Made by a program: the position numbers and the translations under genes. Below the pieces are notes generated by a model. It was not told where the DNA came from. It was given only the letters and a program-made list of their open reading frames with translations, and did no database searches. A stretch of DNA of 64,000 nucleotides from Candidatus Cloacimonadota bacterium. Its GTDB lineage: Bacteria > Cloacimonadota > Cloacimonadia > Cloacimonadales > PWNZ01. Within the stretch, counting starts at the first letter, position 1. The number at the start of each line of letters is the position of its first letter. Shown here in pieces: positions 10,324 through 20,904 of the stretch. The stretch is from assembly GCA_003564155.1 (NCBI GenBank), contig PWOA01000042.1, positions 1 to 64,000 of the forward strand, given 5' to 3'.

Positions 10324-12213
10324 ATGTATCTTACAAAAATTAATAGTCCTGATGATGTTCGTAAGCTCGATTTAAAACAATTAGAGCAATTAGCGTGTGA
10401 AGTACGTCAGAGGATAGTTGAGGTTACTTCCAAAAATGGTGGTCATCTATCATCAAGTTTGGGAGCTACTGATATTGCTATAGCTTTATTAAAGGTTTTT
10501 AATCCTTTAATAAATAGAATTGTTTGGGATGTAGGACATCAATCCTATGCTTATAAAATATTAACAGGTAGAAATAAACAGTTTGATACACTACGTCAAT
10601 TAGATGGAATAAGTGGATTTAACAATATCTTCGAAAGTGAATATGATGCTTTTGGCGTAGGACATAGTAGCACTTCTATTTCAGCAGCGTTGGGAATTTC
10701 AGCAGCGGAAAACATCAAAGGAAATTCTGAAAAAATGATCGCTGTAATCGGTGATGGTGCTTTAACAGGCGGAATAGCATTTGAAGCATTAAATCACTGC
10801 GGTCACCTTCAAAAAGAATTACTTGTAATTTTAAATGATAACTCGATGTCTATCTCCAAAAACGTCGGAGGTTTACAAAACTATCTCTCCAGTATGCTTG
10901 TGAGTAAATCTTATAATTCATTGAAAAAACAAATATGGGATTTATCGGAAACTCATCTTCCTGTCAAAGTGAGAAGGACTTTTCTTCAAGGTGCTAAAAA
11001 ACTTGAAGAAAGTGTCTTAAACATTATGATTCCCAATATTATTTTTGAAGATTTAGGATTTAAGTATGTCGGTCCAATCGACGGGCACAATATTCCCAGA
11101 ATGGTAAGAATACTTAATAATGTTAAAAATAACATGGTAGGTCCCGTTCTCGTCCATACGGTCACACGTAAGGGTAAAGGTTGTTCATTCGCAGAAAAGA
11201 ATTGTACAAAATATCATGGTGTTGGACCATATAGTAAACAAACTGGAGAATGTTTTGGGAGTAATAACGTTAGTTTCTCCAAAGTTTTTGGAGACCATTT
11301 ATGTGATCTGGCAACGACTAATAAGAATATTATTGCAATTACTGCTGCGATGAGTGAAGGAACAGGCCTTAGTGATTATGAACGTAAATTTCCCGATCGT
11401 TTCTTTGATGTTGGTATTGCTGAACAGCATAGTGTTACTTTTGCCGGTGGACTTGCCTTACAAGGATTAAAACCTTTTGTAGCAATCTATTCCACATTCT
11501 TGCAGAGAGCTTTAGATCAAATATCACATGATATAGCTCTGCAAAAACTTCCGGTCGTGTTTTGTGTAGATAGAGCTGGTTTGGTTGGTGAAGACGGTCC
11601 AACGCATCACGGTTCCTTCGACCTTTCTTATCTTAATTTCATTCCTAACCTTATAGTAATGGCACCAACCTGTGCTGAAGAATTAACTGAGATGATGAAT
11701 ATTGCTGTTAATTATTGGGATGGACCTATAGCAATCCGTTATCCAAGAGGTAAAGCCGATTTCCGAGGTAAACTAACAAGCCCGATTGAAATTGGTAAAT
11801 ATGAAGTTGTATCATATGTTGATCCGGCCGAAGAAGAACAAGTTGTTCTTATTGGTATAGGGACCGGCTATTTGATAGCACGAGAGATTCATTACATGCT
11901 GAAAAAAGATAACATTGATACTACATTGATAAACGCTCGATTTTTAAAGCCAATTGACAAAAATATTTTGCTTAAACTAACTAAAGTTAAAGGTGCAATT
12001 GTAACTATAGAAGAAAATGCATGTATTGGTGGTTTCGGAAGCATTATAGCTTCGTTCTTCTCAGAATATAAAATACCCGTTTACTCGTATGGGATACCGG
12101 ATAGCTTTATTCCCCATGGCTCTACGACTGAATTAAAGGATATAATTAACTTAACTCCTCAGAAAATATACAAGGATATTAAAGTTAAAGTACTAAATAC
12201 CATTAATCAATAA
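10324..12213 (+). CDS. dxs: 1-deoxy-D-xylulose-5-phosphate synthase
   Basis: GGHLSSSLGATDIAIALLKVFN, VWDVGHQSYAYKILTGR, VIGDGALTGGIAFEALN, FDVGIAEQHSVTFAGGLALQG, DRAGLVGEDGPTHHG. Confidence 0.97.
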   Translation: MYLTKINSPDDVRKLDLKQLEQLACEVRQRIVEVTSKNGGHLSSSLGATDIAIALLKVFNPLINRIVWDVGHQSYAYKILTGRNKQFDTLRQLDGISGFNNIFESEYDAFGVGHSSTSISAALGISAAENIKGNSEKMIAVIGDGALTGGIAFEALNHCGHLQKELLVILNDNSMSISKNVGGLQNYLSSMLVSKSYNSLKKQIWDLSETHLPVKVRRTFLQGAKKLEESVLNIMIPNIIFEDLGFKYVGPIDGHNIPRMVRILNNVKNNMVGPVLVHTVTRKGKGCSFAEKNCTKYHGVGPYSKQTGECFGSNNVSFSKVFGDHLCDLATTNKNIIAITAAMSEGTGLSDYERKFPDRFFDVGIAEQHSVTFAGGLALQGLKPFVAIYSTFLQRALDQISHDIALQKLPVVFCVDRAGLVGEDGPTHHGSFDLSYLNFIPNLIVMAPTCAEELTEMMNIAVNYWDGPIAIRYPRGKADFRGKLTSPIEIGKYEVVSYVDPAEEEQVVLIGIGTGYLIAREIHYMLKKDNIDTTLINARFLKPIDKNILLKLTKVKGAIVTIEENACIGGFGSIIASFFSEYKIPVYSYGIPDSFIPHGSTTELKDIINLTPQKIYKDIKVKVLNTINQ

Positions 12214-12252
12214 ATGTCCTTATACTCACTAAAAGTCATTGGCAACAAGTAA

Positions 12253-13764
12253 GTGAATAACACAATGAACCATTTAGATGATACTATAGCAGCTGTGGCA
12301 ACTCCTCCCGGCAAAGGATCATTAGCTGTATTAAGGATTAGCGGGAAAGATACTTTTAAAATCATTACATCTTGTTTCTTAGAAATCAAGCAAAGAAAAG
12401 CAAGAAACAATAATGTCCACGACAAAAAAGACTATTCTTCCACAAAACAATTATCTAAAGACTTTTTTCGTGAATCTCAACCGGTTAGCATGAAAAACCT
12501 AAAGCGGAAAAAACGGTTTTATGGTATAATAGTTAATCATAGCCAACTGCCTAACAATCATTCTAATGATTTAGTAAATGCTAAACCGATCGATGAAGTA
12601 GTCCTTTCTGTTTATCATAAACCTTATAGCTATACAGGAGAAGATGTCATAGAGATAAATTGTCATTGTAATGCCTTTATAATTAAAAATATTATGCAGG
12701 TAATATTACTTAATGCTCGTTTAGCCAAACCGGGAGAATTTACACAAAGAGCCTTTTTGAATAACAAAATTGATCTTACTCAAGCTGAGGCGGTTAGGGA
12801 TATTATGAATGTAAAAACCGTTGCTTCTCATCAAGCAGCAATCTCTCAGCTCGAAGGATCTCTTCATGAACATATCAAACATCTCTTAGATGAATTGACC
12901 AGTTATAGGGTAGAAGTAGAATTAGAGATAGACTTTAATGATCAAGATGTAACAGAACTGGATATAGACAAACTCAAAATAAAACTCTCCAGACTTCAAG
13001 CAAAATTGCAACAACTTATTAAGTCAGGCAAAGAAGGAATCATAATCCGGGAGGGTTTAATTGTTTGTCTTGCCGGAGCTCCTAATGTAGGTAAATCCAG
13101 TCTCTTTAATAGTTTGCTAGAATCTGACAGAGCAATTGTAACCACTGCTCCAGGCACTACCAGAGATTTTCTAGAAGAATCTTTGTCAATTGATGGTTAT
13201 CTGGTAAGACTCATTGACACAGCAGGTTTGAGGAAATCCGAAGAATATGTTGAAAGCTTAGGAATAGGAATCTCCTATGAGTTGATAAAAAAAGCCGACA
13301 AAGTTTTATATCTTGAAGACAGTAAGCAATCTTCCGAAGAGGATATATTCTCAAATATTACCGATAAAGAATTAAACTCAAATAAGTTTATAAAAATCTT
13401 AAATAAATGTGATATTATTGATCAAAATACACAATGTCGTTATGTAGCACGTGGATTTCTTCCACTTTCGACAAAAACAGGTCTAGGTATAGATAAATTG
13501 AGAGAGAAACTATTAGAGGAATTAACCTTGGAAGAGAAAAATATTGACGAAGGGATATTAACAAATATAAGACAGCTTAACGCAGCCGAAAAAGCCTTAC
13601 ACTCTTTGGAACAAGCATTAATGTCAATTGAGAAAGGGATGGGACATGAATTCACTGCTTTTGATTTGAAAGTGGCAAGTGAATCTTTAGAGGAAATAAT
13701 TGGTAAAGTTACCGATGAAGATATTCTAAACAAAATATTTAATGATTTCTGTATCGGAAAATGA
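12253..13764 (+). CDS. mnmE: tRNA uridine-5-carboxymethylaminomethyl modification GTPase
   Basis: DTIAAVATPPGKGSLAVLRISG; SYTGEDVIEI; G-domain LAGAPNVGKSSLFNSLL, DTAGLRKSEEYVE, NKCD; C-terminal FCIGK. Confidence 0.95.
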   Translation: MNNTMNHLDDTIAAVATPPGKGSLAVLRISGKDTFKIITSCFLEIKQRKARNNNVHDKKDYSSTKQLSKDFFRESQPVSMKNLKRKKRFYGIIVNHSQLPNNHSNDLVNAKPIDEVVLSVYHKPYSYTGEDVIEINCHCNAFIIKNIMQVILLNARLAKPGEFTQRAFLNNKIDLTQAEAVRDIMNVKTVASHQAAISQLEGSLHEHIKHLLDELTSYRVEVELEIDFNDQDVTELDIDKLKIKLSRLQAKLQQLIKSGKEGIIIREGLIVCLAGAPNVGKSSLFNSLLESDRAIVTTAPGTTRDFLEESLSIDGYLVRLIDTAGLRKSEEYVESLGIGISYELIKKADKVLYLEDSKQSSEEDIFSNITDKELNSNKFIKILNKCDIIDQNTQCRYVARGFLPLSTKTGLGIDKLREKLLEELTLEEKNIDEGILTNIRQLNAAEKALHSLEQALMSIEKGMGHEFTAFDLKVASESLEEIIGKVTDEDILNKIFNDFCIGK

Positions 13765-13840
13765 AGTGTAGGTCTGTCGATCACACAAATTTAATTATAT
13801 TGACAGGAATATCAGAGAGGCTGAAATAAATATTGGGAGT

Positions 13841-14881
13841 ATGACTATGATGAAAGATAGGGATAGAATATTAACTCCGGTTGAAGTGCAAACTGAAGCG
13901 GATTTTGATAGATCTCTTCGTCCTAAAAGCTTAGCAGAGTTTACAGGTCAGCAAAAAATTAAGGACATTTTGGAGATTGCTATCGAAGCAACTAAAAGAA
14001 GAGGAGAGCCATTAGACCATATCCTATTCTATGGACCTCCTGGCCTAGGTAAAACTACTTTGGCTCATATTGTAGCTAACCAATTGGATGTCGAACTAAA
14101 AGTTTCTTCAGGTCCTGTCTTAGAAAGACCTTCCGATTTAACCGGGATATTAACAAATTTACAACGACATGATAATTTGTTTATTGATGAGATACACAGA
14201 TTAAACCATGTTGTTGAAGAATATCTTTATCCCGCTATTGAAGATTTTAGATTAGAAATAATTATTGATAGTGGACCAAACGCTCGTTCTTTTAGAATAG
14301 ACCTGGAACCCTTTACTCTTATCGGAGCAACCACGCGTGCCGGTTTACTTACCAGCCCTTTAAGAGCAAGGTTTGGTATTACTTTAAGGTTGGATTACTA
14401 CAATATTGCAAGCATTGAAAAAATACTCGCTCGCTCAGCTAAACTACTATCTGTACCGTTGGACGATGCAGGAAGATTCGAAATTGCCAAGCGAAGCAGA
14501 GGAACACCAAGAGTTGCTAACAGGTTATTACGTAGAGTTAGGGATTATGCTCAGGTTAAGGGCGATGGTTTGATTAATGGTGATATAGCAATTAGTGCTC
14601 TTAAGATGCTAGACGTCGATCATGCCGGATTGGATGAAATGGATAAAAGAATCCTCATAGCTATTATTGAAAACTATCAAGGTGGTCCGGTTGGCTTAAA
14701 AACATTAGCTGTCGCTGTTGGTGAAGATCCTGGAACTATTGAAGAAATATATGAACCATATTTAATCCAACAAGGTTTTCTTGATAGAACTCCTCAAGGA
14801 AGAAAAACAACTTACAAAGCGTATAAACACTTCAATCTTGATTGCCCGGTAAACCAGTCTTCAATATTATTTGACGAATAA
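13841..14881 (+). CDS. ruvB: Holliday junction branch migration DNA helicase
   Basis: [78 protein letters not shown]. Confidence 0.97.
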   Translation: MTMMKDRDRILTPVEVQTEADFDRSLRPKSLAEFTGQQKIKDILEIAIEATKRRGEPLDHILFYGPPGLGKTTLAHIVANQLDVELKVSSGPVLERPSDLTGILTNLQRHDNLFIDEIHRLNHVVEEYLYPAIEDFRLEIIIDSGPNARSFRIDLEPFTLIGATTRAGLLTSPLRARFGITLRLDYYNIASIEKILARSAKLLSVPLDDAGRFEIAKRSRGTPRVANRLLRRVRDYAQVKGDGLINGDIAISALKMLDVDHAGLDEMDKRILIAIIENYQGGPVGLKTLAVAVGEDPGTIEEIYEPYLIQQGFLDRTPQGRKTTYKAYKHFNLDCPVNQSSILFDE

Positions 14882-15001
14882 TGATCAGTATCAAAGAGTA
14901 ATCTTCAAATATCTTGAAAAAAATACTTGTCAAAGGTATATAATTATTTTAGTTCGTATTATGCGATAAACTACAGTAAATAATCAAAAGAGGTTATAGT
15001 C

Positions 15002-16207
15002 GTGAAAACAAAACATATAATAATGACAGTAATTATAGTGGTTATAGTAAATCTTGTATTTTATAAATATTATCCGCCTAAAATAGAAGACACTACTTCT
15101 CATTTGGTAGCAGGTATCCAAAATCACTATATGCCGGAAGAGGTAATTACTTCATCTGACAATAATAGGCAAATACAAAACAGTATTTCCGATAATTATA
15201 AATTGCAACGCAGTAATGCAGTAACAAAATCAGTAAAAAAAACAGAAGCTTCGGTAGTTAGTATAAATGTTATCAAAACTCAAGTAGTGCGACGTTCAAC
15301 AAATCCATTTGATAATCCATTCTTTGGTTTTTTTGATTATCGTCCATATCGAAGAGAGGTTCAAAGTATTGGATCAGGTTTGATATACAATGAAGATGGT
15401 TACATTTTGACCAACTCCCATGTGGTGGAAGGTGCCACAGAAATTAAAGTTATCTTAAATGACGGGAGTCAATACGAAGCAGGAATTATTGGGATGGATT
15501 CCGTGTTGGATATCGCAGTTTTAAAAATTGAAGAAACAGACCTAAATGCTATAACTTTGGGTCAATCAAACAACTTATTATTGGGGGAAACGGTAATTGC
15601 TATTGGTAATCCGTATGCTTTTTTAATAAAAGACAGTAAACCTAGTGTTTCAGTAGGTGTTATCTCAGCTGTTAATAGAAATTTTTCTCAAGATTCAGGT
15701 GGTAAAATTTATCAAGGTATGGTGCAAACAGATGCAGCAATTAATCCAGGAAATAGTGGCGGACCCTTAATCAACATTTTAGGAGAAATGATAGGTATGA
15801 ACACATTTATTTTCTCCGAATCTGGTGGCAGTATAGGTGTTGGTTTTGCTATACCAATTGATCGGATCATAAGAATTGCGGAAGAGATTATTGAGTATGG
15901 AAGAAGAAGACAAATCTGGTTTGGCTTTAAAATTCAGGATTTAAATCCCATGATAGCTTCCTATTTAGAGTTAGATGATTTGAACGGTGTTATTGTGAGC
16001 TACATAGATCAGAATAGTCCTGCAGGTCAAGCCGACCTGAGGAGAGGTGATATAATCGTCAGGATTAATGAATATGAAGTTAATAATACTAATGATGCTG
16101 AAGTTGCTACTTTGGAAATTTCAATTGGTGAATCAATTGAGTTAGAAGTGATAAGAGCAGGTAGAAGACATACAATCGTTTTCCAAGCTGTTGAAACAAG
16201 AAATTAG
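15002..16207 (+). CDS. S1C serine endoprotease (HtrA/DegP-like) with one PDZ domain
   Basis: GSGLIYNEDGYILTNSHVVEGA, DIAVLKIE, TDAAINPGNSGGPLINILGEMIGMNT, C-terminal PDZ; N-terminal TM/signal. Confidence 0.93.
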   Translation: MKTKHIIMTVIIVVIVNLVFYKYYPPKIEDTTSHLVAGIQNHYMPEEVITSSDNNRQIQNSISDNYKLQRSNAVTKSVKKTEASVVSINVIKTQVVRRSTNPFDNPFFGFFDYRPYRREVQSIGSGLIYNEDGYILTNSHVVEGATEIKVILNDGSQYEAGIIGMDSVLDIAVLKIEETDLNAITLGQSNNLLLGETVIAIGNPYAFLIKDSKPSVSVGVISAVNRNFSQDSGGKIYQGMVQTDAAINPGNSGGPLINILGEMIGMNTFIFSESGGSIGVGFAIPIDRIIRIAEEIIEYGRRRQIWFGFKIQDLNPMIASYLELDDLNGVIVSYIDQNSPAGQADLRRGDIIVRINEYEVNNTNDAEVATLEISIGESIELEVIRAGRRHTIVFQAVETRN

Positions 16208-16244
16208 AGATAGTAATTAACATCTATGATTAGAGGTCATTTAT

Positions 16245-16901
16245 TTGGATAAATTGCACAAAGTATTGAACAATAAAAATATACCACAATTAAAGCAAAG
16301 GTTTTTTTTGGTTGATAGCCAAAATTACGGTAAATCTCTTAGTTTTAAAGATATTTTTGACAATCAAAATCAATCGGTTTTGGAAATAGGTTGTGGAAGA
16401 GGAGAATTAATCTCCGGAATGTCTGAAGCTAATCCTCAGACAAACTATTTAGGTGTTGAGCTTTCTTTGAAAAGGATTGCTTCAATTTTGAGGAACTTAG
16501 ATATAAACCAAAACTCTAACGTAAGAATTATTAACAGTAAGGTCGATATAAATTTTTTATCCCTTATACCTGACTTCTCATTGCAAAAGGTTATTATACT
16601 TCATCCGGATCCATGGCCTAAAAAAAAGCACCATAAGAATAGGTTAATAAACCAAACTTTTTTAGAAATGTTATCAAATAAGCTAACTGGTTCCGGTCAA
16701 GTTCTCATAAGTACGGATGACCATAATTATGCTCAAGTTATCATGGAATGTTTTGCAGCTAATGACCAATACAAATCTCAATATGAACATGGTTTTACCA
16801 GGGCGCCATTTTGGCCTGAATTGCCCACACATTTTGAAGTCAAAATGATAAAGAAAGGGTTTTACCCTTATTACATGAAATACCTTGTTTTCAACCATTA
16901 G
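16245..16901 (+). CDS. trmB: tRNA (guanine-N7-)-methyltransferase
   Basis: VLEIGCGRGELISGM, NYLGVELSLKRI, ILHPDPWPKKKHHKNRLINQTFLEML. TTG start. Confidence 0.92.
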   Translation: MDKLHKVLNNKNIPQLKQRFFLVDSQNYGKSLSFKDIFDNQNQSVLEIGCGRGELISGMSEANPQTNYLGVELSLKRIASILRNLDINQNSNVRIINSKVDINFLSLIPDFSLQKVIILHPDPWPKKKHHKNRLINQTFLEMLSNKLTGSGQVLISTDDHNYAQVIMECFAANDQYKSQYEHGFTRAPFWPELPTHFEVKMIKKGFYPYYMKYLVFNH

Positions 16902-16916
16902 ATAATCAATAACGCT

Positions 16917-18104
16917 ATGTGCTCAGAATTATCGGAAATTTTTAAAAGAAGTATCGAACTCACAGAGAGAAATCTGTCACAATACGCGTGCAAAGATAGC
17001 AAAGCTTGGCGTTTAAAACAAGAAAATAAAAATGAATTGAGATCGGCTTTCGCCATTGATAGAGATCGGATACTTTACAGTGGTGCTTATCGGCGATATC
17101 AAGGAAAAACTCAAGTCTTTTCTTTTACGAACATGTTCGATGAAGAAATGACAAATAGAAGTTTACATACTACCTATGTATCGCAAATAGCTAGAACTAT
17201 CGGTAAAGTATTACGGTTAAACTCGGAATTAATTGAAGCAATCGCCCTGGGACATGATTTAGGACATACTCCTTTCGGCCATGAAGGAGAACGAGCTTTA
17301 AATAAATGCTGCTTAAATTATGGAATCGGCAAATTCGAACATAACATTGCCAGTCTTTATATCGTTGACTATATAACCAACCGGGGGCAAGGTCTAAATT
17401 TAACATTTCAAGTTAGAGACGGTATAATCTCACACAATGGAGAAATTCACAATAGAGTGTTAAGCCCCCATTGGGGAAAATCTGATCATGATATTAAATA
17501 TTATATTGATAGATCACTTATTAACACGAACACTGATCCGGAAACTGATAATGATGCCATGTCAGATTATCAATGGATGCCTAACACACTCGAAGGTTGT
17601 GTCGTTAGAGTATCAGATACCATAGCATATATTGGAAAAGATATTGAAGACGCCATTAGGTTTAATATTCTTAAAAGAGAGGACTTACCTTCTGAGTGTG
17701 TCAATTATTTCGGTAATACTAATAGAGAAATTGTTAACAAACTCATTCGGGACGTTATTCTCAATAGTTATGGTAAAAGCTTTATTTCAATGAGTGAAGA
17801 AGCTTCTATGAATCTTATTAAACTAAAAAAATTCAATTATGAGAGAATTTACAAGAACCCTGTCATAAAAACTTATACAGGTATCGTTTACAGATCTATG
17901 GTCATACTATTTGATAAATATATAGATGATATTAATAAAAATAATGCGGGGTCAAATATTTTCAAACACTTTTTAAACCATAAGAGTATCAAATATCTGG
18001 AAGCTTTTACGCCGGCTGAAAAAGTTCGAGATTTTATTGCAACTATGACTGACAGATATTTTAATGAAGAGATAAAAGACTATTTAATACCCGGTAAATA
18101 TTGA
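16917..18104 (+). CDS. dgt: deoxyguanosinetriphosphate triphosphohydrolase (HD family)
   Basis: RDRILYSGAYRRYQGKTQVFSF, TNRSLHTTYVSQIARTIGK, LIEAIALGHDLGHTPFGHEGERALN. Confidence 0.92.
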   Translation: MCSELSEIFKRSIELTERNLSQYACKDSKAWRLKQENKNELRSAFAIDRDRILYSGAYRRYQGKTQVFSFTNMFDEEMTNRSLHTTYVSQIARTIGKVLRLNSELIEAIALGHDLGHTPFGHEGERALNKCCLNYGIGKFEHNIASLYIVDYITNRGQGLNLTFQVRDGIISHNGEIHNRVLSPHWGKSDHDIKYYIDRSLINTNTDPETDNDAMSDYQWMPNTLEGCVVRVSDTIAYIGKDIEDAIRFNILKREDLPSECVNYFGNTNREIVNKLIRDVILNSYGKSFISMSEEASMNLIKLKKFNYERIYKNPVIKTYTGIVYRSMVILFDKYIDDINKNNAGSNIFKHFLNHKSIKYLEAFTPAEKVRDFIATMTDRYFNEEIKDYLIPGKY

Positions 18105-18181
18105 CATTATATCTTATTTTTTTTATTATATACAGTAGTAACAATTAAATCAATATACATAACAACAATAAGAGGATTTTT

Positions 18182-19289
18182 ATGGATTTAAACGACTTAT
18201 TAGATGGAATGAAAAACTTAAAATCTAAACTGCTTGATCTACGGAGGTATCTTTGATGTAGAAGACGCTAAAAAAGGATTAGTCTCTTTACAACAAAAAA
18301 GTAACCAGCCCGGATTTTGGTCGAATCAAAACAAAGCTCAAAACATTTTAAGACAGATTAACACCAAACAAGATATAATCGACCGTGATGAGAAACTACT
18401 GAATATGGTTGATGAAATTGACACTTACATAAACCTTATGCAGGAGGATGACTCTGGTTTACTGTTCGAAGAAGCTTCCCAACAATACGTTGAATATAGT
18501 AAATTAGCTCAGAAGATGGAAATGGAATTCTTATTGGGCAAAGAAACAGATAAGAATGATGCTATGTTAGTTATTCATCCCGGAGCAGGTGGAACCGAAT
18601 CTCAAGATTGGGCTGAAATGTTGATGCGCATGTATAAGAGATGGGCTGAAAGTAATGACTTTAGAGTTAGCATTGATGATCTACAACCTGGTGACGAAGC
18701 TGGAATTAAGAGCGTTACTATGGAAATAGGAGGAGATTATGCTTATGGGTATTTGAAGTCAGAAATAGGTGTTCACAGGTTGGTAAGAATATCTCCTTTT
18801 AATGCCCAAGGGAAAAGACAGACTTCTTTTGCCTCCGTATTTGTCTATCCTATCATAGATGATAGCATAGAAATAGATATTAATACTAATGACTTAAAAA
18901 TCGACACCTACCGGGCTAGTGGTGCTGGAGGGCAACACATAAACACAACCGACTCTGCCATAAGAATTACTCATATTCCCACAAATATTGTAGTTCAATG
19001 TCAGAAAGAACGGTCCCAAATAAAAAATAAAGAAACTGCTATGAAACTTCTTAAGTCGCGGCTTTACCGCTATTATGAAGAAAAATTGGAGGAAGAAAAA
19101 CTTAAAACAGAAAAAAGCAAATCCGATATCGGATGGGGAAATCAAATCCGCTCTTATGTCTTTCATCCATATCAAATGGTTAAAGATCACCGTACAAATC
19201 ATGAAACAGGCAATAGTGAAGCTGTATTAGATGGTGTTCTTGAAGATTTTATTTTTGCATATCTTAAATCACAAGCTACTGTTTCGTAA
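18182..19289 (+). CDS. prfB: peptide chain release factor 2, expressed via +1 programmed frameshift at 18251-18256
   Basis: Zero frame MDLNDLLDGMKNLKSKLLDLRRYL*, with CGG AGG TAT CTT TGA; +1 frame continues DVEDAKKGLV...HPGAGGTESQDWAEMLMRMYKRW...RISPFNAQGKRQTSF...SGAGGQHINTTDSA. ORF track shows only 18234-19289. Confidence 0.95.
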
Positions 19290-19315
19290 CATTTACATAA
19301 TACAATGAGGAAGTA

Positions 19316-20056
19316 ATGATGAACTACAAAGAATTAATCGCCAAGCTTGATAGGAACAGCCTTCCCAATCATATAGGCGTTATTATGGACGGTAATGGAC
19401 GTTGGGCAAAAAAAAATAATACAACCAGGCTTAATGGCCATAAAAAAGGGGCAGGTGCAGTGAGAGAAATAGTCGAAGCAAGTGTAGAAGTAGGGTTAGA
19501 ATATTTAACTATATATGCTTTCTCAACAGAAAACTGGCGTCGCTCCAAACAAGAAGTGCATGGGTTATTAAAATTAATCATGAATACTCTAATGCAAGAA
19601 ATCGATGAACTCACAAAAAATAATATTGTTGTAAAGTTTATTGGCAGTCCCAAAGGATTATCTCAAAGTTATTATGATCAGATAGTCGAAAATTGTCGGA
19701 AAAGCTGGAATAATACCGGTCTTAATTTGAATGTTGCTATGAATTATGGTGGGAGACAGGAAATAGTAGAAGCAGTCCAAAAGCTCGTCTCTGACTATTC
19801 AATCAACAAATTTCAAGCCGAAGACATTGATCGCTCTCTCATACAGAAATATTTATATACTGATAATATACCTGATCCGGATCTATTGATCAGAACAAGT
19901 GGAGAACTACGTCTTTCAAATTTTTTAATCTGGCAATCTGCTTATTCAGAATTATGGTTTACAGAAACCCTTTGGCCAGATTTTAATAGACAAGAATTCG
20001 TACAAGCTATCTTAGATTATCAAATGAGACAACGTAGATTCGGAGCTGCAAAATAA
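19316..20056 (+). CDS. uppS: undecaprenyl/polyprenyl diphosphate synthase
   Basis: HIGVIMDGNGRWAKKNNTTRLNGHKKGAGAVREIVE, DPDLLIRTSGELRLSNFLIWQSAYSELWFTETLWPDF. Confidence 0.96.
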   Translation: MMNYKELIAKLDRNSLPNHIGVIMDGNGRWAKKNNTTRLNGHKKGAGAVREIVEASVEVGLEYLTIYAFSTENWRRSKQEVHGLLKLIMNTLMQEIDELTKNNIVVKFIGSPKGLSQSYYDQIVENCRKSWNNTGLNLNVAMNYGGRQEIVEAVQKLVSDYSINKFQAEDIDRSLIQKYLYTDNIPDPDLLIRTSGELRLSNFLIWQSAYSELWFTETLWPDFNRQEFVQAILDYQMRQRRFGAAK

Positions 20057-20097
20057 TTTAGTCGTACTATCCTAAAATTAATCATTTGGAGTAAGGA

Positions 20098-20898
20098 ATG
20101 AACGTAATAATGAAAAGAGTTTTAGTTTCTTTATTTTTTATCCCATTAATAATACTGGCTTTATTCAATGGTGGCATATTACTACTGATTTTTCTATTAC
20201 TTATTACTTTACTTTCTACATGGGAACTTAGAAATATGCTTGGTAATAAGATGCCGGCTGTTCCATTAATAATCATCCCTTTGAATGGTTTGTTTCTCTT
20301 TGTTTTTACCCTTATGGGTAATGATGGATTTCTTCTTTGTATAGTTCTTGTTTTCTGTACTATTGCTTTGAATGATGTCTTATTCAATCGAATCGAGAAT
20401 GCAATAATTCGGATCTCTCTTAGTTTTTTTATAGTCTTTTATATCGCATATACCCTATCTTTTGCTTATCATATAAGTAAAATCGAGGGTGGTAATTATT
20501 TATTAGTATCTCTCATAATAATTATCTGGACAACTGATACATTCGCGTATTTTTTTGGAACAGCACTAGGCAGACATAGAGGATATTTTAAGGTTAGTCC
20601 AAACAAGTCAGTCGAAGGATTCATATTTGGCTTTTTAGCAGCTGTAGCATCATCTTTTATTTTATATCATATCTTTTATGAACATTATTCACTTTACCAA
20701 GGCATAGCTTTAGGGCTTACAGCAGGCATTTTCGGTCAATTGGGAGATTTATGTGAATCATTGTTTAAGAGAGACTCTGGGGTTAAAGACAGTTCTACTA
20801 TTATCCCCGGACATGGTGGTGTTTTAGATCGTTTTGACAGCTTCATTATTTCTCTTCCCGTTTTTTATCTAGTTAACACACTTATAAGCTCTATTTAA
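20098..20898 (+). CDS. cdsA: phosphatidate cytidylyltransferase
   Basis: Multi-TM; SPNKSVEGFIFG and GDLCESLFKRDSGVKDSSTIIPGHGGVLDRFDSFIISLP (CTP transferase signature). Confidence 0.93.
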   Translation: MNVIMKRVLVSLFFIPLIILALFNGGILLLIFLLLITLLSTWELRNMLGNKMPAVPLIIIPLNGLFLFVFTLMGNDGFLLCIVLVFCTIALNDVLFNRIENAIIRISLSFFIVFYIAYTLSFAYHISKIEGGNYLLVSLIIIIWTTDTFAYFFGTALGRHRGYFKVSPNKSVEGFIFGFLAAVASSFILYHIFYEHYSLYQGIALGLTAGIFGQLGDLCESLFKRDSGVKDSSTIIPGHGGVLDRFDSFIISLPVFYLVNTLISSI

Positions 20899-20904
20899 CT
20901 CTAT

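Noticed and set aside
13440-13784. 114-aa minus-strand ORF opposite mnmE
   Set aside because: Antisense to a clear conserved CDS, no recognisable domain; shadow ORF.
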